Assembly: GCA_033765305.1 (NCBI GenBank)
Contig: JANRID010000076.1
Span: 6,672 to 70,671 of the forward strand
Reading direction: 5' to 3'
Origin: RDXT01 sp033765305
GTDB taxonomy: Bacteria > Bacteroidota > Bacteroidia > J057
Length of the DNA stretch: 64,000 nucleotides
Of this stretch, positions 31,841 through 40,605 are shown in pieces. Within the stretch, counting starts at the first letter, position 1, and every line of letters starts with the position of its first letter. The position numbers and the translations under genes are program-made. The notes below the pieces were generated by a model, which saw nothing but the letters and a program-made list of their open reading frames with translations, was not told the DNA's origin and did not search any database.

Positions 31841-33277
31841 ATGAAGAAGATATTTTGGCTGTTTATGGTGGCTCTGGTGGCGGTAAGCTGCGACCCGAGC
31901 GACTTCGGCGACATGAACAAGGATCCGAACAACCCCTCGGATCCGCTTCCGCCCGCGCTTTTCTCCTCTGCCATGCGCGACATCGGCTCGATTCCCACGG
32001 CTTTCGTAGGGCCTCTGTATGCGCAGCAGCTGTCTGAAAAGCAGTACACCGAAGAGTCCCGCTACCGGACCATCAACTTCGACTATGCGTTCTGGTACAC
32101 CGCTCCGCTTGCGAACCTCCAGAAGCTGATCGAACTCAATACCAGCGAGGAGACCAAGCTGCTGGCATCTGCGCATGGATCGAACAGCAACCAGATCGCG
32201 GTTGCGCGGATCCTCAAGGCCTACGTCTTCCTGCACCTGACCGACCGCTGGGGCAATATCCCCTACTTCGAAGCCCTCAAAGGCTCAGACGACTTCGAGC
32301 CTGCCTTTACCAGCCAGGAAGAAGTGTACAACGACCTGTTCAAGGAGCTGAAGGAAGCGGCGGCGCAGATCGACGGCGGCGCCGGCGTATCGGGCGACCT
32401 GATCTGCGGCGGCGACATGGCCAAGTGGGAAAAATTTGCCAATACCCTCCGCATGGTAATGGCCCTGCGCCTGACCAAGGTGAATCCCACGAAAGGCCAG
32501 GCGGAGTTCAATGCCGCCGTGACCGACGGCGTGCTGGATTCCAACGACGACAACGTGTACTTCCAGTACCTCAACGATGCCGCCAACGAGAACCCCTGGA
32601 ACACCCGCTTCGACACCCGCCTGGACTATTGCGTGAGCAATACCCTGGTGAATTACATGAAGCCGCTCGCCGATCCGCGCCTGGAGGTCTATGCCAACCC
32701 CGCACTGGGCGCAGGCGAGATCGTAGGCATGCCCTACGGCATCTCCAATGCCGACGCCGGCGCCGTGACGAACAGCTCGGTGTCCTTCCTCGGTGCTGCC
32801 ATGCGCACCCAGGATGCGCCCGCCTACCTGGTGTACTACGCGCAGGTGCTCTTCTCGATGGCCGAAGCGGCCAAGCTGGGCTGGATCGCCGGCGGCGATG
32901 CGCAGGCTGAGCAGTTCTACAAGGATGCCATCAAGGCTTCGTGGGAACAGTACGGCGTGTTTGACCAGACCGCGTTCGATGCCTTCATCGCGCAGCCGGC
33001 AGTGGCCTACACGCCGGAGGCCGCGCTGGAAAAGATCCTGACCCAGAAGTGGGTAGCATCCTTCCTGACGGGCTACGAGCCCTGGGTGGAATGGCGCCGC
33101 ACGGGTTTCCCGGCCCTTGCGCCGGCGCCCGCTCCCATGAACCCCAGCGGCCTGATTCCCCGCCGCCAGGCCTATCCGACCTGGGAAGCCACGCTCAACG
33201 GCACGAACTACGAGGCGAACGAGACCGCGCAAGGCCCTGACAACCAGGACACCCGCTCCTGGTGGGACCGCCCCTGA
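31841..33277 (+). CDS. SusD-like outer-membrane lipoprotein (SusD_2-type)
   Basis: The 478-residue protein has a lipobox (ALVAVSC, Cys17), followed by DPSDFGDMNKDPNNPSDPLPP, the N-terminus typical of the SusD-like_2 branch rather than classical SusD. The helical core (ARILKAYVFLHLTDRWGNIPYFEAL) and the C-terminal part (ILTQKWVASFLTGYEPWVEWRRTGFP) also match that branch. It would cap the SusC encoded just upstream. Proteins of this branch often bind peptides or unknown ligands rather than starch. A terminator follows. Confidence 0.95.
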   Translation: MKKIFWLFMVALVAVSCDPSDFGDMNKDPNNPSDPLPPALFSSAMRDIGSIPTAFVGPLYAQQLSEKQYTEESRYRTINFDYAFWYTAPLANLQKLIELNTSEETKLLASAHGSNSNQIAVARILKAYVFLHLTDRWGNIPYFEALKGSDDFEPAFTSQEEVYNDLFKELKEAAAQIDGGAGVSGDLICGGDMAKWEKFANTLRMVMALRLTKVNPTKGQAEFNAAVTDGVLDSNDDNVYFQYLNDAANENPWNTRFDTRLDYCVSNTLVNYMKPLADPRLEVYANPALGAGEIVGMPYGISNADAGAVTNSSVSFLGAAMRTQDAPAYLVYYAQVLFSMAEAAKLGWIAGGDAQAEQFYKDAIKASWEQYGVFDQTAFDAFIAQPAVAYTPEAALEKILTQKWVASFLTGYEPWVEWRRTGFPALAPAPAPMNPSGLIPRRQAYPTWEATLNGTNYEANETAQGPDNQDTRSWWDRP

Positions 33278-33307
33278 CGCCCATCTGATCAGATAAGGAC
33301 CTTAGGG

Positions 33308-33344
33308 ATCCCCCGCAGCCTGTCTGCGGGGGATTTCCCGTTTT
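33308..33344 (+). terminator. Intrinsic terminator after the second susCD operon
   Basis: ATCCCCCGCAG and CTGCGGGGGAT form an 11-bp stem with a 5-nt loop. A run of TTCCCGTTTTC follows. Confidence 0.75.
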
Positions 33345-33455
33345 CAGGCCCGGCAATCGTTGCACTTGGGCAGGGTCCGGCCCGAAAATCCCGGCGGTGC
33401 TTTTTCCTGATATTGAATTTGGTAACTTCGCGCCGTACCTCAACTCCAACGGAAC

Positions 33456-34739
33456 ATGAGTCATATCCTGGAAGTAAGCGCACGGGAAATCCTCGATTCG
33501 CGGGGCAACCCGACGGTCGAAGTCGAAGTCACCACCACCGAAGGGATCTCCGGCCGCGCGGCTGTGCCGTCCGGCGCCAGCACCGGCATGTATGAAGCCG
33601 TAGAGCTCCGCGACGGCGGCGACCGCTACCTCGGAAAAGGCGTAGAGAAGGCCGTCCAGAACGTCACCGATATCATCGCGCCCGAGCTCGAAGGCATGCT
33701 CGTATATGATCAGGCCCGCATCGACCAGCTGATGATCGAGCTGGACGGCACGCCGAACAAAGGCAAGCTGGGCGCCAATGCCATCCTCGGCGTATCCCTG
33801 GCCGCCGCCCGCGCCGCCGCTGCTACGTTCAATATGCCCCTCTACCGCTACGTGGGCGGCGTGAACGCCCGCGTGCTGCCGGTGCCCCTGATGAACATCC
33901 TCAATGGCGGCAGCCACGCCGACAACCCCATCGACCTCCAGGAGTACATGATCGTTCCGGTCAAGGCCGAGAGCTTCCGCGAGGCCCTGCGCATGGGCGC
34001 CGAGACCTTCCACGCCCTCAAGAGTGTGCTCAAGAAGCGCGGCCTCGGCACCAACGTCGGCGACGAAGGCGGCTTTGCCCCCAACATCCCCTCCAACGAG
34101 GATGCCCTCAAAACCATCATGGAGGCCATCGAAAAAGCCGGCTACGTGCCGGGCGAAGATATCTTCATCGCCCTGGATGCCGCCAGCTCCGAGTTTTTCG
34201 ACGCTGAAAAAGGCAAATACGTCTTCAAGCATTCCACCAAGGAAGAATTCACCTCCTCCGAAATGGTGGGCTTCTGGGCCGACTGGTGCCAGCGCTATCC
34301 CATCGTGTCCATCGAGGACGGCCTGGATGAAAACGACTGGACCGGCTGGGCAGAACTGACCCAGAAGCTCGGCAAGAAAGTCCAGCTTGTGGGCGACGAC
34401 CTGTTCGTGACGAACGTGAACTTCCTCAGCCGCGGCATCCGCGAGCAGGTGGCCAATGCCATCCTCGTGAAAGTCAACCAGATCGGCTCCCTGACCGAAA
34501 CCATCGATGCCGTGCAGCTTGCCACCCGCAGCAGCTATACCAGCATCATGAGCCACCGCAGCGGCGAAACCGAAGATACCACCATCGCCGACCTCGCCGT
34601 GGCGCTGAGCACCGGCCAGATCAAGACCGGCTCGGCTTCCCGCTCGGACAGGATCGCGAAGTACAACCAGCTGCTCCGCATCGAGGAGGAGCTGGGCAGC
34701 GCCGCCATCTACGGCGGCAGCCGCTTCCCGTACGTGTGA
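33456..34739 (+). CDS. eno: Enolase
   Basis: Enolase converts 2-phosphoglycerate to phosphoenolpyruvate in glycolysis. The 427-residue product has the N-terminal EILDSRGNPTVEVEV motif, the SGASTGMYEA loop, the metal-binding IEDGLDENDW segment (Asp/Glu ligands), and the C-terminal signature SHRSGETEDTTIADLAV. Length is normal and the gene is complete. It lies between two terminators as a single-gene unit. The upstream TAACTTCG is a one-mismatch -7 candidate. Confidence 0.98.
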   Translation: MSHILEVSAREILDSRGNPTVEVEVTTTEGISGRAAVPSGASTGMYEAVELRDGGDRYLGKGVEKAVQNVTDIIAPELEGMLVYDQARIDQLMIELDGTPNKGKLGANAILGVSLAAARAAAATFNMPLYRYVGGVNARVLPVPLMNILNGGSHADNPIDLQEYMIVPVKAESFREALRMGAETFHALKSVLKKRGLGTNVGDEGGFAPNIPSNEDALKTIMEAIEKAGYVPGEDIFIALDAASSEFFDAEKGKYVFKHSTKEEFTSSEMVGFWADWCQRYPIVSIEDGLDENDWTGWAELTQKLGKKVQLVGDDLFVTNVNFLSRGIREQVANAILVKVNQIGSLTETIDAVQLATRSSYTSIMSHRSGETEDTTIADLAVALSTGQIKTGSASRSDRIAKYNQLLRIEEELGSAAIYGGSRFPYV

Positions 34740-34765
34740 GCCGCATCCGCAGCCGGATGACAGGG

Positions 34766-34800
34766 ACTGCCGCAGGAACTTCCTGCGGCAGTTCTGTTTA
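34766..34800 (+). terminator. Intrinsic terminator after eno
   Basis: ACTGCCGCAGGAA and TTCCTGCGGCAGT form a perfect 13-bp inverted repeat separated by one base. It is followed by TCTGTTTA. Confidence 0.75.
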
Positions 34801-34870
34801 GGCGGAGGAATGAACAGACGGATTGAGTATCAGGGATCTGCACAAGCGGAATGATTTTTTGCATCCGCAT

Positions 34871-34886
34871 GCCTTCATATGAAGGC
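34871..34886. repeat. Perfect 16-bp palindrome GCCTTCATATGAAGGC
   Basis: The site lies 38 bp upstream of the chosen start of the kelch/IPT lipoprotein gene. It is a candidate operator for a dimeric regulator. An ATG inside it begins the longer frame but is not favoured as a start. Confidence 0.6.
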
Positions 34887-34923
34887 CTTTGCGTATTTTC
34901 GGGCAGGTATCAACTGCGGAATC

Positions 34924-36723
34924 ATGCGAAAGGATGCAACATGGCTGCATGCGGCGGGCGCGATGCTGGTAGGCATACTGCTCAGTGTGCTGCTGGCCGG
35001 CTGCGTAACGGAATTCACCCGCTGGGACGCGGACATTTTTATCCATACCGGCGAAGTGACGGACATCACGGACAGCTCAGCGGTATTTCACGGGCAGATC
35101 CTGGCGCCGGACGCTTCGGAAGTGCAGGAATACGGGTTTGTGTGGGATGAGGGGGCAGGGTCGACAGCGGTGGATGCGAAGCGGTCGCTGGGCAGCAGTC
35201 CGGGGCCGGAGCCGTTCCGGGCGGTCATCGAATCCGACATGCGGGCCGGGGTCCAGTACCATGTGCGGGCATTCGCCCGGATCCGGAGCGGCATCGTGTA
35301 CGGCAATTCGGTGCGGTTTACGTCGGAGGGCTACAACGAATCGAAGATTACCAGCATAAGTCCGCAGGAGGGGGCTGCCGGGACCGTAGTGCTGATCGAA
35401 GGCGTACGGTTCTGCACGAATCAGGCTTCTCTTCAGGTCTACTTTGGCAACAGCCAGGCGCTGATACTGGAGGCCACCTCTACGTTTATCCGGGCAGAAG
35501 TGCCGGATCCGCCGAGAGAAACGGGTGCTGTGCAGGTCCGTGTTTCCTGCAATGGAGAAACGACGTATGCGCCGGTTTCCTTTACCTTGCTGAAACTCAA
35601 GATTACCGGAATCAGTCCCCGGCGCACCTTTGCGCCTGGCATGATCCGGATCGGAGTGCAGCATATGAGCATGCTGGACCATTGGACGGCAGGACTCGCG
35701 CCGCTCGATGGCCAGCCCTATGAGATCGATCTGGAGCGGTCATGGGGATGGACAGCAGATACTATACGATTTGCCGTGAATGCCTATGTGCCGATGGGCC
35801 GCTATGCATTGTGGGTACGCTCTCCCTATCAGGGCACAGTATGGAGTCCGGATACCGTTACAATTCTCTCGGAATGGGAGCAGATTGCCGCATATCCTGG
35901 ACCAAGACGCTGCAACCCCCTGAGTTTTTCGGTATCAGGGCAGGTGTATGTGACTATGGATGCAGGCTTGTATAGTTCTGTGGACATGAGCCGCTTGTGG
36001 AGGTATGATCCTGTGCAGAATGATTGGAATATGCTGAGTCAATTTCCGGGCGGATACCGGTATCAGGGAATCGCATTCACCCGTGGAAATCAGGCATATC
36101 TGGCCGGAGGCAGAAATAACGACGGGGATTTTCCGGCAGATATATGGAGCTACGATCCCGGTTCCGATACATGGCTTATAGCCGCAAGCTATCCAGGACC
36201 GCTGCCGATGGTATTCGGATTCGGGATCGGCAGCAAGATCTACGTCGGCAGCTGGGGGGACTCTACCCTGCTGGATTTCTGGGAATACGATACGGGAACC
36301 CTTCAATGGACCGAACGGTCGATGCAGGGGTATGATTTTGTGCCCGAATTTCCCGTCTGGACCTTTACTGCCCGCGGAAAAGGATATGTGTTTGCGCCAG
36401 ATGCGCTGCTTGAGTATTCGCCTGCTTCTGGAACCTGGACTGCGCGGGCGGCACCTCCGGATGGATTGACTTCCAGCGCGATGGTTATTCATGATACCAA
36501 GGTATATGTAGCTGGCCAGCAGGATAACGCCAGCAGGCTCCATGTGTACGATTTGGACGTGGATGCATGGAGCGTGTACCAGCGGCATTTGCCCGGCGGA
36601 GCGATCGGATCTGTGCTGAGTGCACCGGACTCTGATACGGGGTATCTCTTACTTGCCGGCCCGCTGTCCAGTTCCAGCAGCGGCTGCGGCACCTACTGCT
36701 TCCGCCACGACAGCCTCCCCTAA
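34924..36723 (+). CDS. Surface lipoprotein with IPT/TIG and kelch-repeat propeller
   Basis: From the ATG at 34924 the product has 599 residues and a lipobox (LLAGC); the frame extends to 34879, but that would put 15 extra residues before the signal. After a fibronectin-like region (about 25-135) come two IPT/TIG Ig-like domains (ITSISPQEGAAGTVVLIEG; ITGISPRRTFAPG). The C-terminal half holds five or six kelch-type units (WRYDPVQNDWNMLSQFPGG; WSYDPGSDTWLIAASYPGP; WEYDTGTLQWTE). Such proteins are common at the surface of Bacteroidota and may bind polymers. The 3' two-thirds is clearly less GC-rich than its neighbours, which suggests different ancestry. The barrel gene begins 11 bp after its stop. 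Confidence 0.88.
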   Translation: MRKDATWLHAAGAMLVGILLSVLLAGCVTEFTRWDADIFIHTGEVTDITDSSAVFHGQILAPDASEVQEYGFVWDEGAGSTAVDAKRSLGSSPGPEPFRAVIESDMRAGVQYHVRAFARIRSGIVYGNSVRFTSEGYNESKITSISPQEGAAGTVVLIEGVRFCTNQASLQVYFGNSQALILEATSTFIRAEVPDPPRETGAVQVRVSCNGETTYAPVSFTLLKLKITGISPRRTFAPGMIRIGVQHMSMLDHWTAGLAPLDGQPYEIDLERSWGWTADTIRFAVNAYVPMGRYALWVRSPYQGTVWSPDTVTILSEWEQIAAYPGPRRCNPLSFSVSGQVYVTMDAGLYSSVDMSRLWRYDPVQNDWNMLSQFPGGYRYQGIAFTRGNQAYLAGGRNNDGDFPADIWSYDPGSDTWLIAASYPGPLPMVFGFGIGSKIYVGSWGDSTLLDFWEYDTGTLQWTERSMQGYDFVPEFPVWTFTARGKGYVFAPDALLEYSPASGTWTARAAPPDGLTSSAMVIHDTKVYVAGQQDNASRLHVYDLDVDAWSVYQRHLPGGAIGSVLSAPDSDTGYLLLAGPLSSSSSGCGTYCFRHDSLP

Positions 36724-36734
36724 CCGAACCTGCC

Positions 36735-37451
36735 ATGCGAACAGCCTGTCTATACCTGATCATCAGCCTGCTGGCCTTGTGCGCGCCTGCCGGACGCGCG
36801 GGCGCGCAGCCCTTCTTCGAGGCCCGGCGCCAGCTGTTGGCGGGCATCACCGGCGCCTTGCCTACCGCACCCGCCTACGTGTCGCGGGGCGGACTCATCA
36901 CCCCCTCGCTCTACGGCGGGCTGCGCTCCGCTGCATCGGGCAGCATCGCCGTGGAGCAGCGCCTGAGCCCGCTGCTGCACGCCGGCCTCGAAGGCGCCGT
37001 CCTGACCCTGAATAACTGGACCGGCCCGGATGCTTCGGTCAAGTACCGGGGCTCCTGGGTGAACCTGCTTTCCCTGCATCCCTATCTCCGGCTTGCCACC
37101 GTCCACCGGAAGTACGGCCTGCTGAGCCGGATGAACCTTTCGGGCATCCTGGGCGCTGGCCCCGGGCGCGGATTCGTGGCAGGGAGCGCCGACATGCTCG
37201 TATTTTCCCGTCGAGGTTACCGTTTGGCACGCGGGAATATGTTCCGGTTTCAGTACCCGGCCTTCGGCCTGCATGCTGCCCTCCGGCTGCAGTACAGCCT
37301 GGGCCAGCACACCGGCCTTTTCCTGACCCTCGGCGCGCAGCGCAGCTACGGACGCACGCCCTGGACCCTCGATCCCTACCTGCAGTATGCCTATCTCCAG
37401 ACCGGCTTTCTGATCCGCCTCCGCCATGATCCGCGCTACTACCTTCCCTGA
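36735..37451 (+). CDS. Putative outer-membrane beta-barrel protein
   Basis: The 238-residue protein has a cleavable signal peptide (ends RAGAQ). The mature part alternates hydrophobic and polar residues with aromatic girdles (HPYLRLATVHRKYGLL ... LHAALRLQYSLGQHTGLFLTLGAQ), as in small 8-12 strand barrels. No named family was recognised. Its last 26 bp overlap the next gene, which suggests translational coupling with the WD40 protein. Confidence 0.72.
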   Translation: MRTACLYLIISLLALCAPAGRAGAQPFFEARRQLLAGITGALPTAPAYVSRGGLITPSLYGGLRSAASGSIAVEQRLSPLLHAGLEGAVLTLNNWTGPDASVKYRGSWVNLLSLHPYLRLATVHRKYGLLSRMNLSGILGAGPGRGFVAGSADMLVFSRRGYRLARGNMFRFQYPAFGLHAALRLQYSLGQHTGLFLTLGAQRSYGRTPWTLDPYLQYAYLQTGFLIRLRHDPRYYLP

Positions 37452-38415
37452 CCGCCGCCTGGCTGTGCTGCTGCTGGCCTGCCTGCTGCCGCTGGGCCTC
37501 GCCGCGCAGCGCGCGGACAAGCGCCCCAAGCCCTCCGGCGCGGTCGTGTACGACCTGGCCCTGAGTCCCGACAGCAGCTGGCTTGCCTTCATCGAGGGCT
37601 TCGGCGTGCACATCCTCCCGCTGGACAGCGGCGGCCTGCCGCTGCACTGGTCCACCCAGGGCGAGCACCGCAGCATCCCCCTGGCCATCGCCTACGCGGC
37701 AGACGGAAGCGCCATCGCTACTGCCGGGCGCGACAGCAGCATCCTGATCTGGGATCTGGCCAGCCAGACGGTGCGCCGCCGCCTTCAGCTGCACCGCGGC
37801 ATCGTCATCACCCTGGCCTGGAGCCCCGACGGGCAGTACCTGGCTTCCGGCGGCACCGACGGGCGGGTGCTCATCTCCGATGCCGCCAGCGGCGAGCTCC
37901 ACCTCGACGGGCGGGCGCACGGCAGCGACGTGACCGCTGTCGCCTTTCATCCGGATTCCTACCTGATGGCCTCCTGCGCCGCCGACGGCAGCATCGCCAT
38001 CTGGGATGTGGCATCGGCTACGCGGCTTTCGCTGATTCAGACCGGCAAGCTGCAGCAGAAGCTGCAGTTTGCCCAGGACGGTTCCCACCTCTATACGGTC
38101 GGCGGGCAGGGCCGGGTAGGGCAGTGGAATGTGCGCCAGCCCGAGCGCCCGGTGGAGGGCGGCGGCGTCGGCACCGGGCCGGGCTGGAACATCGCCCTGT
38201 CCTACGACCGGCGCTCGCAGATGCTGGCTATCGGCGGCATCGGCAGATCGGTGCGGATCAGCTCGCCGCAGCTGAAGTATTCCTATGCCGCCCGCGTGCC
38301 GGTATTCGACCTGGCCCTGCTCTTCGACGAAACCCATCACCGCTTCCGCCTGGCGATGGCCACCTGCGGGCGGGGCCTGTTGCTCGTCGACGGCGAAGAC
38401 CTGAAGGTCCGCTGA
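37426..38415 (+). CDS. Secreted WD40-repeat protein
   Basis: The 329-residue protein has a signal peptide (LAVLLLACLLPLGLAAQ) and about six or seven WD40 units (for example TLAWSPDGQYLASGGTDGRVLISDA and VAFHPDSYLMASCAADGSIAIWDV), enough for a seven-blade propeller and little else. In the periplasm it probably acts as a binding scaffold. The frame overlaps the preceding barrel gene by 26 bp, and the ECF sigma gene follows after 75 bp, so the genes may form one operon. Confidence 0.88.
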   Translation: MIRATTFPDRRLAVLLLACLLPLGLAAQRADKRPKPSGAVVYDLALSPDSSWLAFIEGFGVHILPLDSGGLPLHWSTQGEHRSIPLAIAYAADGSAIATAGRDSSILIWDLASQTVRRRLQLHRGIVITLAWSPDGQYLASGGTDGRVLISDAASGELHLDGRAHGSDVTAVAFHPDSYLMASCAADGSIAIWDVASATRLSLIQTGKLQQKLQFAQDGSHLYTVGGQGRVGQWNVRQPERPVEGGGVGTGPGWNIALSYDRRSQMLAIGGIGRSVRISSPQLKYSYAARVPVFDLALLFDETHHRFRLAMATCGRGLLLVDGEDLKVR

Positions 38416-38490
38416 GGAGCGCAAGATGCAGACCGGGCTGAACTTTCTGCCGCGCACGGGGTTGTACAAGCTGGTCCTTCAACGCCTCCC

Positions 38491-39030
38491 GTGCAACGGC
38501 TTACTGAACTTCAATCCGCCGACCAGCGCATCCTCAGCCTGCTGATCCAGCAGAACGAGCGCGGCATGGCCATGCTCTACGAGCAGTATGCGCGCATCCT
38601 CTTCAACGTCATCTACCGGATCGTGAAGCAGGAAGCGATGGCGCAGGATGTGTTTCAGGAAGTGATGGTGCGGGTCTGGCACAAGATCCACCAGTTCGAC
38701 CCGGAGCGGGGCTCGCTGTTCACCTGGCTGGTGAGCGTTGCCCGCAACGCAGCCATCGACAAGACCCGCTCGCGGGAATTCCGCAGCTACCAGCGCAAGG
38801 CGCCCATCGAAGGCCGCCCGGCGGCCGAGAGCCAGTCCGGCGCCGATCACGAAAGCGCGCAGCTCCGGGATGTGCTGCGGACCCTGCCCGACCATCAGAA
38901 AGTATTGATCGAAATGGCGTACTTTCAGGGTTATACCCATGAGGAAATCGCGGCCCGGCTGCAGATGCCCCTGGGAACGGTCAAAACCCGGATCCGGACC
39001 GCCCTCAAATATCTCCGTGGACTGTTATGA
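38491..39030 (+). CDS. RNA polymerase ECF-type sigma factor
   Basis: The 179-residue protein begins with GTG at 38491. Sigma region 2 lies at about 25-95 (AQDVFQEVMVRVWHKIHQFDPERGSLFTWLVSVARNAAIDK) and region 4 at about 125-175 (LPDHQKVLIEMAYFQGYTHEEIAARLQMPLGTVKTRIR). There is no region 3, as expected for ECF factors. The pattern is that of the SigK-like group. Its stop overlaps the anti-sigma start (ATGA), so the pair is translationally coupled. It may also transcribe its own cluster, but no specific binding site was seen. Confidence 0.94.
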   Translation: MQRLTELQSADQRILSLLIQQNERGMAMLYEQYARILFNVIYRIVKQEAMAQDVFQEVMVRVWHKIHQFDPERGSLFTWLVSVARNAAIDKTRSREFRSYQRKAPIEGRPAAESQSGADHESAQLRDVLRTLPDHQKVLIEMAYFQGYTHEEIAARLQMPLGTVKTRIRTALKYLRGLL

Positions 39031-39818
39031 GCGACGAATTGCGCAGCTATATCGAATCGGGCATTCTGGAAGAATACCTTAACGGAACGCTTTCCGAGGC
39101 GGAAAGCCGCGAGGTGGACCGGATGGCGGATGCGCATCCGGAAGTTCGGGCCGAGCTGGAGGAAATCCGCAGCGCCATCATGCGCTTCGGGCCGGTGGCC
39201 GGCGGGCCCCGCCCGCCTGCATGGGAGTCGGTGCAGCAGCATCTCTTCGGCAGTGCGCCGGCAGCGGCGCCGGTCGTGCCCCTGCGGCCCCGCTACGCGC
39301 GCGCCTGGGCGCTCGCGGCTTCGGTGCTGCTGGCCGCCAGCGTCCTGCTCAACATCTGGCTTTCGGGGTCCCTCCGCAGCAGCCGCCTCGAATCGGAGCG
39401 CCTCCGCGCCGAGACGGCCTACGTCCAGCAGCAGTACCAGGCGGCCCTGCAGCCGCCGCAGACCCTGCCCGATCCTGCCTTTGTACTGAACGGCGCCGGC
39501 TTCCTGCCGGTGGAGATGCGCGGGCTCGAACGCGATCCGGAAGCGCGGATTATGGTGTACTGGCACGGCGGCAGCCGCCGGGTGTTTCTGCACATCCACC
39601 AGCTGCCCGAGCCGCCGCCCGGCCACCAGTACCAGCTCTGGGCCATCATGCACGGCGTGTCCGTCGATGCGGGGATTTTCGACCACAACCACGGCATGCA
39701 GCAGCTGCGCATCGTGGACGGTGCCGTGGAGGCCTTTGCCGTCACGCTGGAATCTGCCGGCGGCAGTCCGGTGCCTTCGCTGGAGCGCATGTATGCCAGC
39801 GGCCCGGTGCAGATGTGA
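39027..39818 (+). CDS. Anti-sigma factor (RskA-like)
   Basis: The 263-residue membrane protein has an N-terminal cytoplasmic anti-sigma domain (about 1-80, LEEYLNGTLSEAESREVDRM), without the zinc-finger His-Cys motif, one transmembrane helix (about 93-113, WALAASVLLAASVLLNIW), a coiled segment, and a C-terminal RskA-type domain in the periplasm (about 165-255, HIHQLPEPPPGHQYQLWAIMHG). It is expected to hold the upstream sigma factor at the membrane until regulated proteolysis releases it. The gene ends immediately against the rsmE stop on the other strand. Confidence 0.92.
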   Translation: MSDELRSYIESGILEEYLNGTLSEAESREVDRMADAHPEVRAELEEIRSAIMRFGPVAGGPRPPAWESVQQHLFGSAPAAAPVVPLRPRYARAWALAASVLLAASVLLNIWLSGSLRSSRLESERLRAETAYVQQQYQAALQPPQTLPDPAFVLNGAGFLPVEMRGLERDPEARIMVYWHGGSRRVFLHIHQLPEPPPGHQYQLWAIMHGVSVDAGIFDHNHGMQQLRIVDGAVEAFAVTLESAGGSPVPSLERMYASGPVQM

Positions 39819-40529
39819 TCAGCTGCCCCAGGCGCTCTTGACCCAGCTCAGGGCATAGAGCCCTGCCGTTTCGGAGCGGAGGCGGTTGGCGCCCAGCGAG
39901 AGGGATACAAATCCCTGCTGTTCTGTTGCCGACACTTCTTCGGGGGTAAAATCGCCCTCCGGGCCGATGAGCCAGGTGAGGCTGCTGGCGGAAGCGGCGG
40001 CTTCCTGCACCGCTGCGAGCGGGCGGGACGCTTCGCAGTAGGCCAGCAGGCGCGGCCCTGCGGGCAGCGGGCCCTGCAGCCAGGCTTCCAGCGGCTGCTG
40101 CGGATGCAGAACCGGGAGGCGGGAGCGCTTGCTTTGCTTGAGGCCGGCCAGCAGAATGGCCTGCAGGCGTTCGGGCTTGAATTTGGCTTTGTAGGGATCG
40201 GTACGGCGGCAGACGAGCGGCTGCAGGGCCGTGACGCCCAGCTCCACCGATTTCTCCACCATCCACTCCAGGCGGTCCTTGTCGTGCAGGGGAGAAAACG
40301 CCAGGCTGAGGCTGCGCCCGTGCTCGCCCCAGTCCGGCGTGCGGCTGAGCACTTCGAGCCGGACCTGCTCCGGCTCCGCCTCCAGAATGCGGGCCTCGTA
40401 CAGCGTGCCTGCGCCGTCCACGCACCAGATCCGGTCGCCGGGGCGGTGGCGGAGCACCTTGACACAGTGGCGGGCTTCGTCGCCGCTCAAAACAGCCGCA
40501 TCGGGCTGCGGCAGATAGAAGATCTGCAT
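39819..40529 (-). CDS. rsmE: 16S rRNA (uracil1498-N3)-methyltransferase
   Basis: RsmE methylates U1498 in the 16S rRNA decoding region. The 236-residue product has the PUA-like N-terminal domain (about 1-70, FYLPQPDAAVLSGDEARHCVKVLRHRPGD) and the SPOUT C-terminal domain with the knot motif (WLIGPEGDFTPEEV ... VSLSLGANRLRSETAGLYAL). The start at 40529 (MQIFYL) follows the family rather than the longer frame from 40568. Its stop touches the anti-sigma stop, with no room for a terminator between them. Confidence 0.95.
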   Translation of the reverse strand: MQIFYLPQPDAAVLSGDEARHCVKVLRHRPGDRIWCVDGAGTLYEARILEAEPEQVRLEVLSRTPDWGEHGRSLSLAFSPLHDKDRLEWMVEKSVELGVTALQPLVCRRTDPYKAKFKPERLQAILLAGLKQSKRSRLPVLHPQQPLEAWLQGPLPAGPRLLAYCEASRPLAAVQEAAASASSLTWLIGPEGDFTPEEVSATEQQGFVSLSLGANRLRSETAGLYALSWVKSAWGS

Positions 40530-40546
40530 TGTACCAGAGATTCGCA

Positions 40547-40586
40547 GCAAACAAATCAGGGCCGGCATCCTGCGGATACCGGCCCT
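40547..40586 (-). terminator. Intrinsic terminator after the POT transporter gene
   Basis: On the minus strand AGGGCCGGTATCC and GGATGCCGGCCCT form a 13-bp stem (one G-U pair) with a 3-nt loop, followed by GATTTGTTTG. It separates the transporter gene from rsmE. Confidence 0.65.
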
Positions 40587-40605
40587 GCGGACCGCGGGAA
40601 GCGGC

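Noticed and set aside
28730..32236. 1168-codon minus-strand open frame over the second susC/susD
   Set aside because: It crosses two well-recognised genes in antisense and has the usual His/Val/Ala-rich shadow composition.
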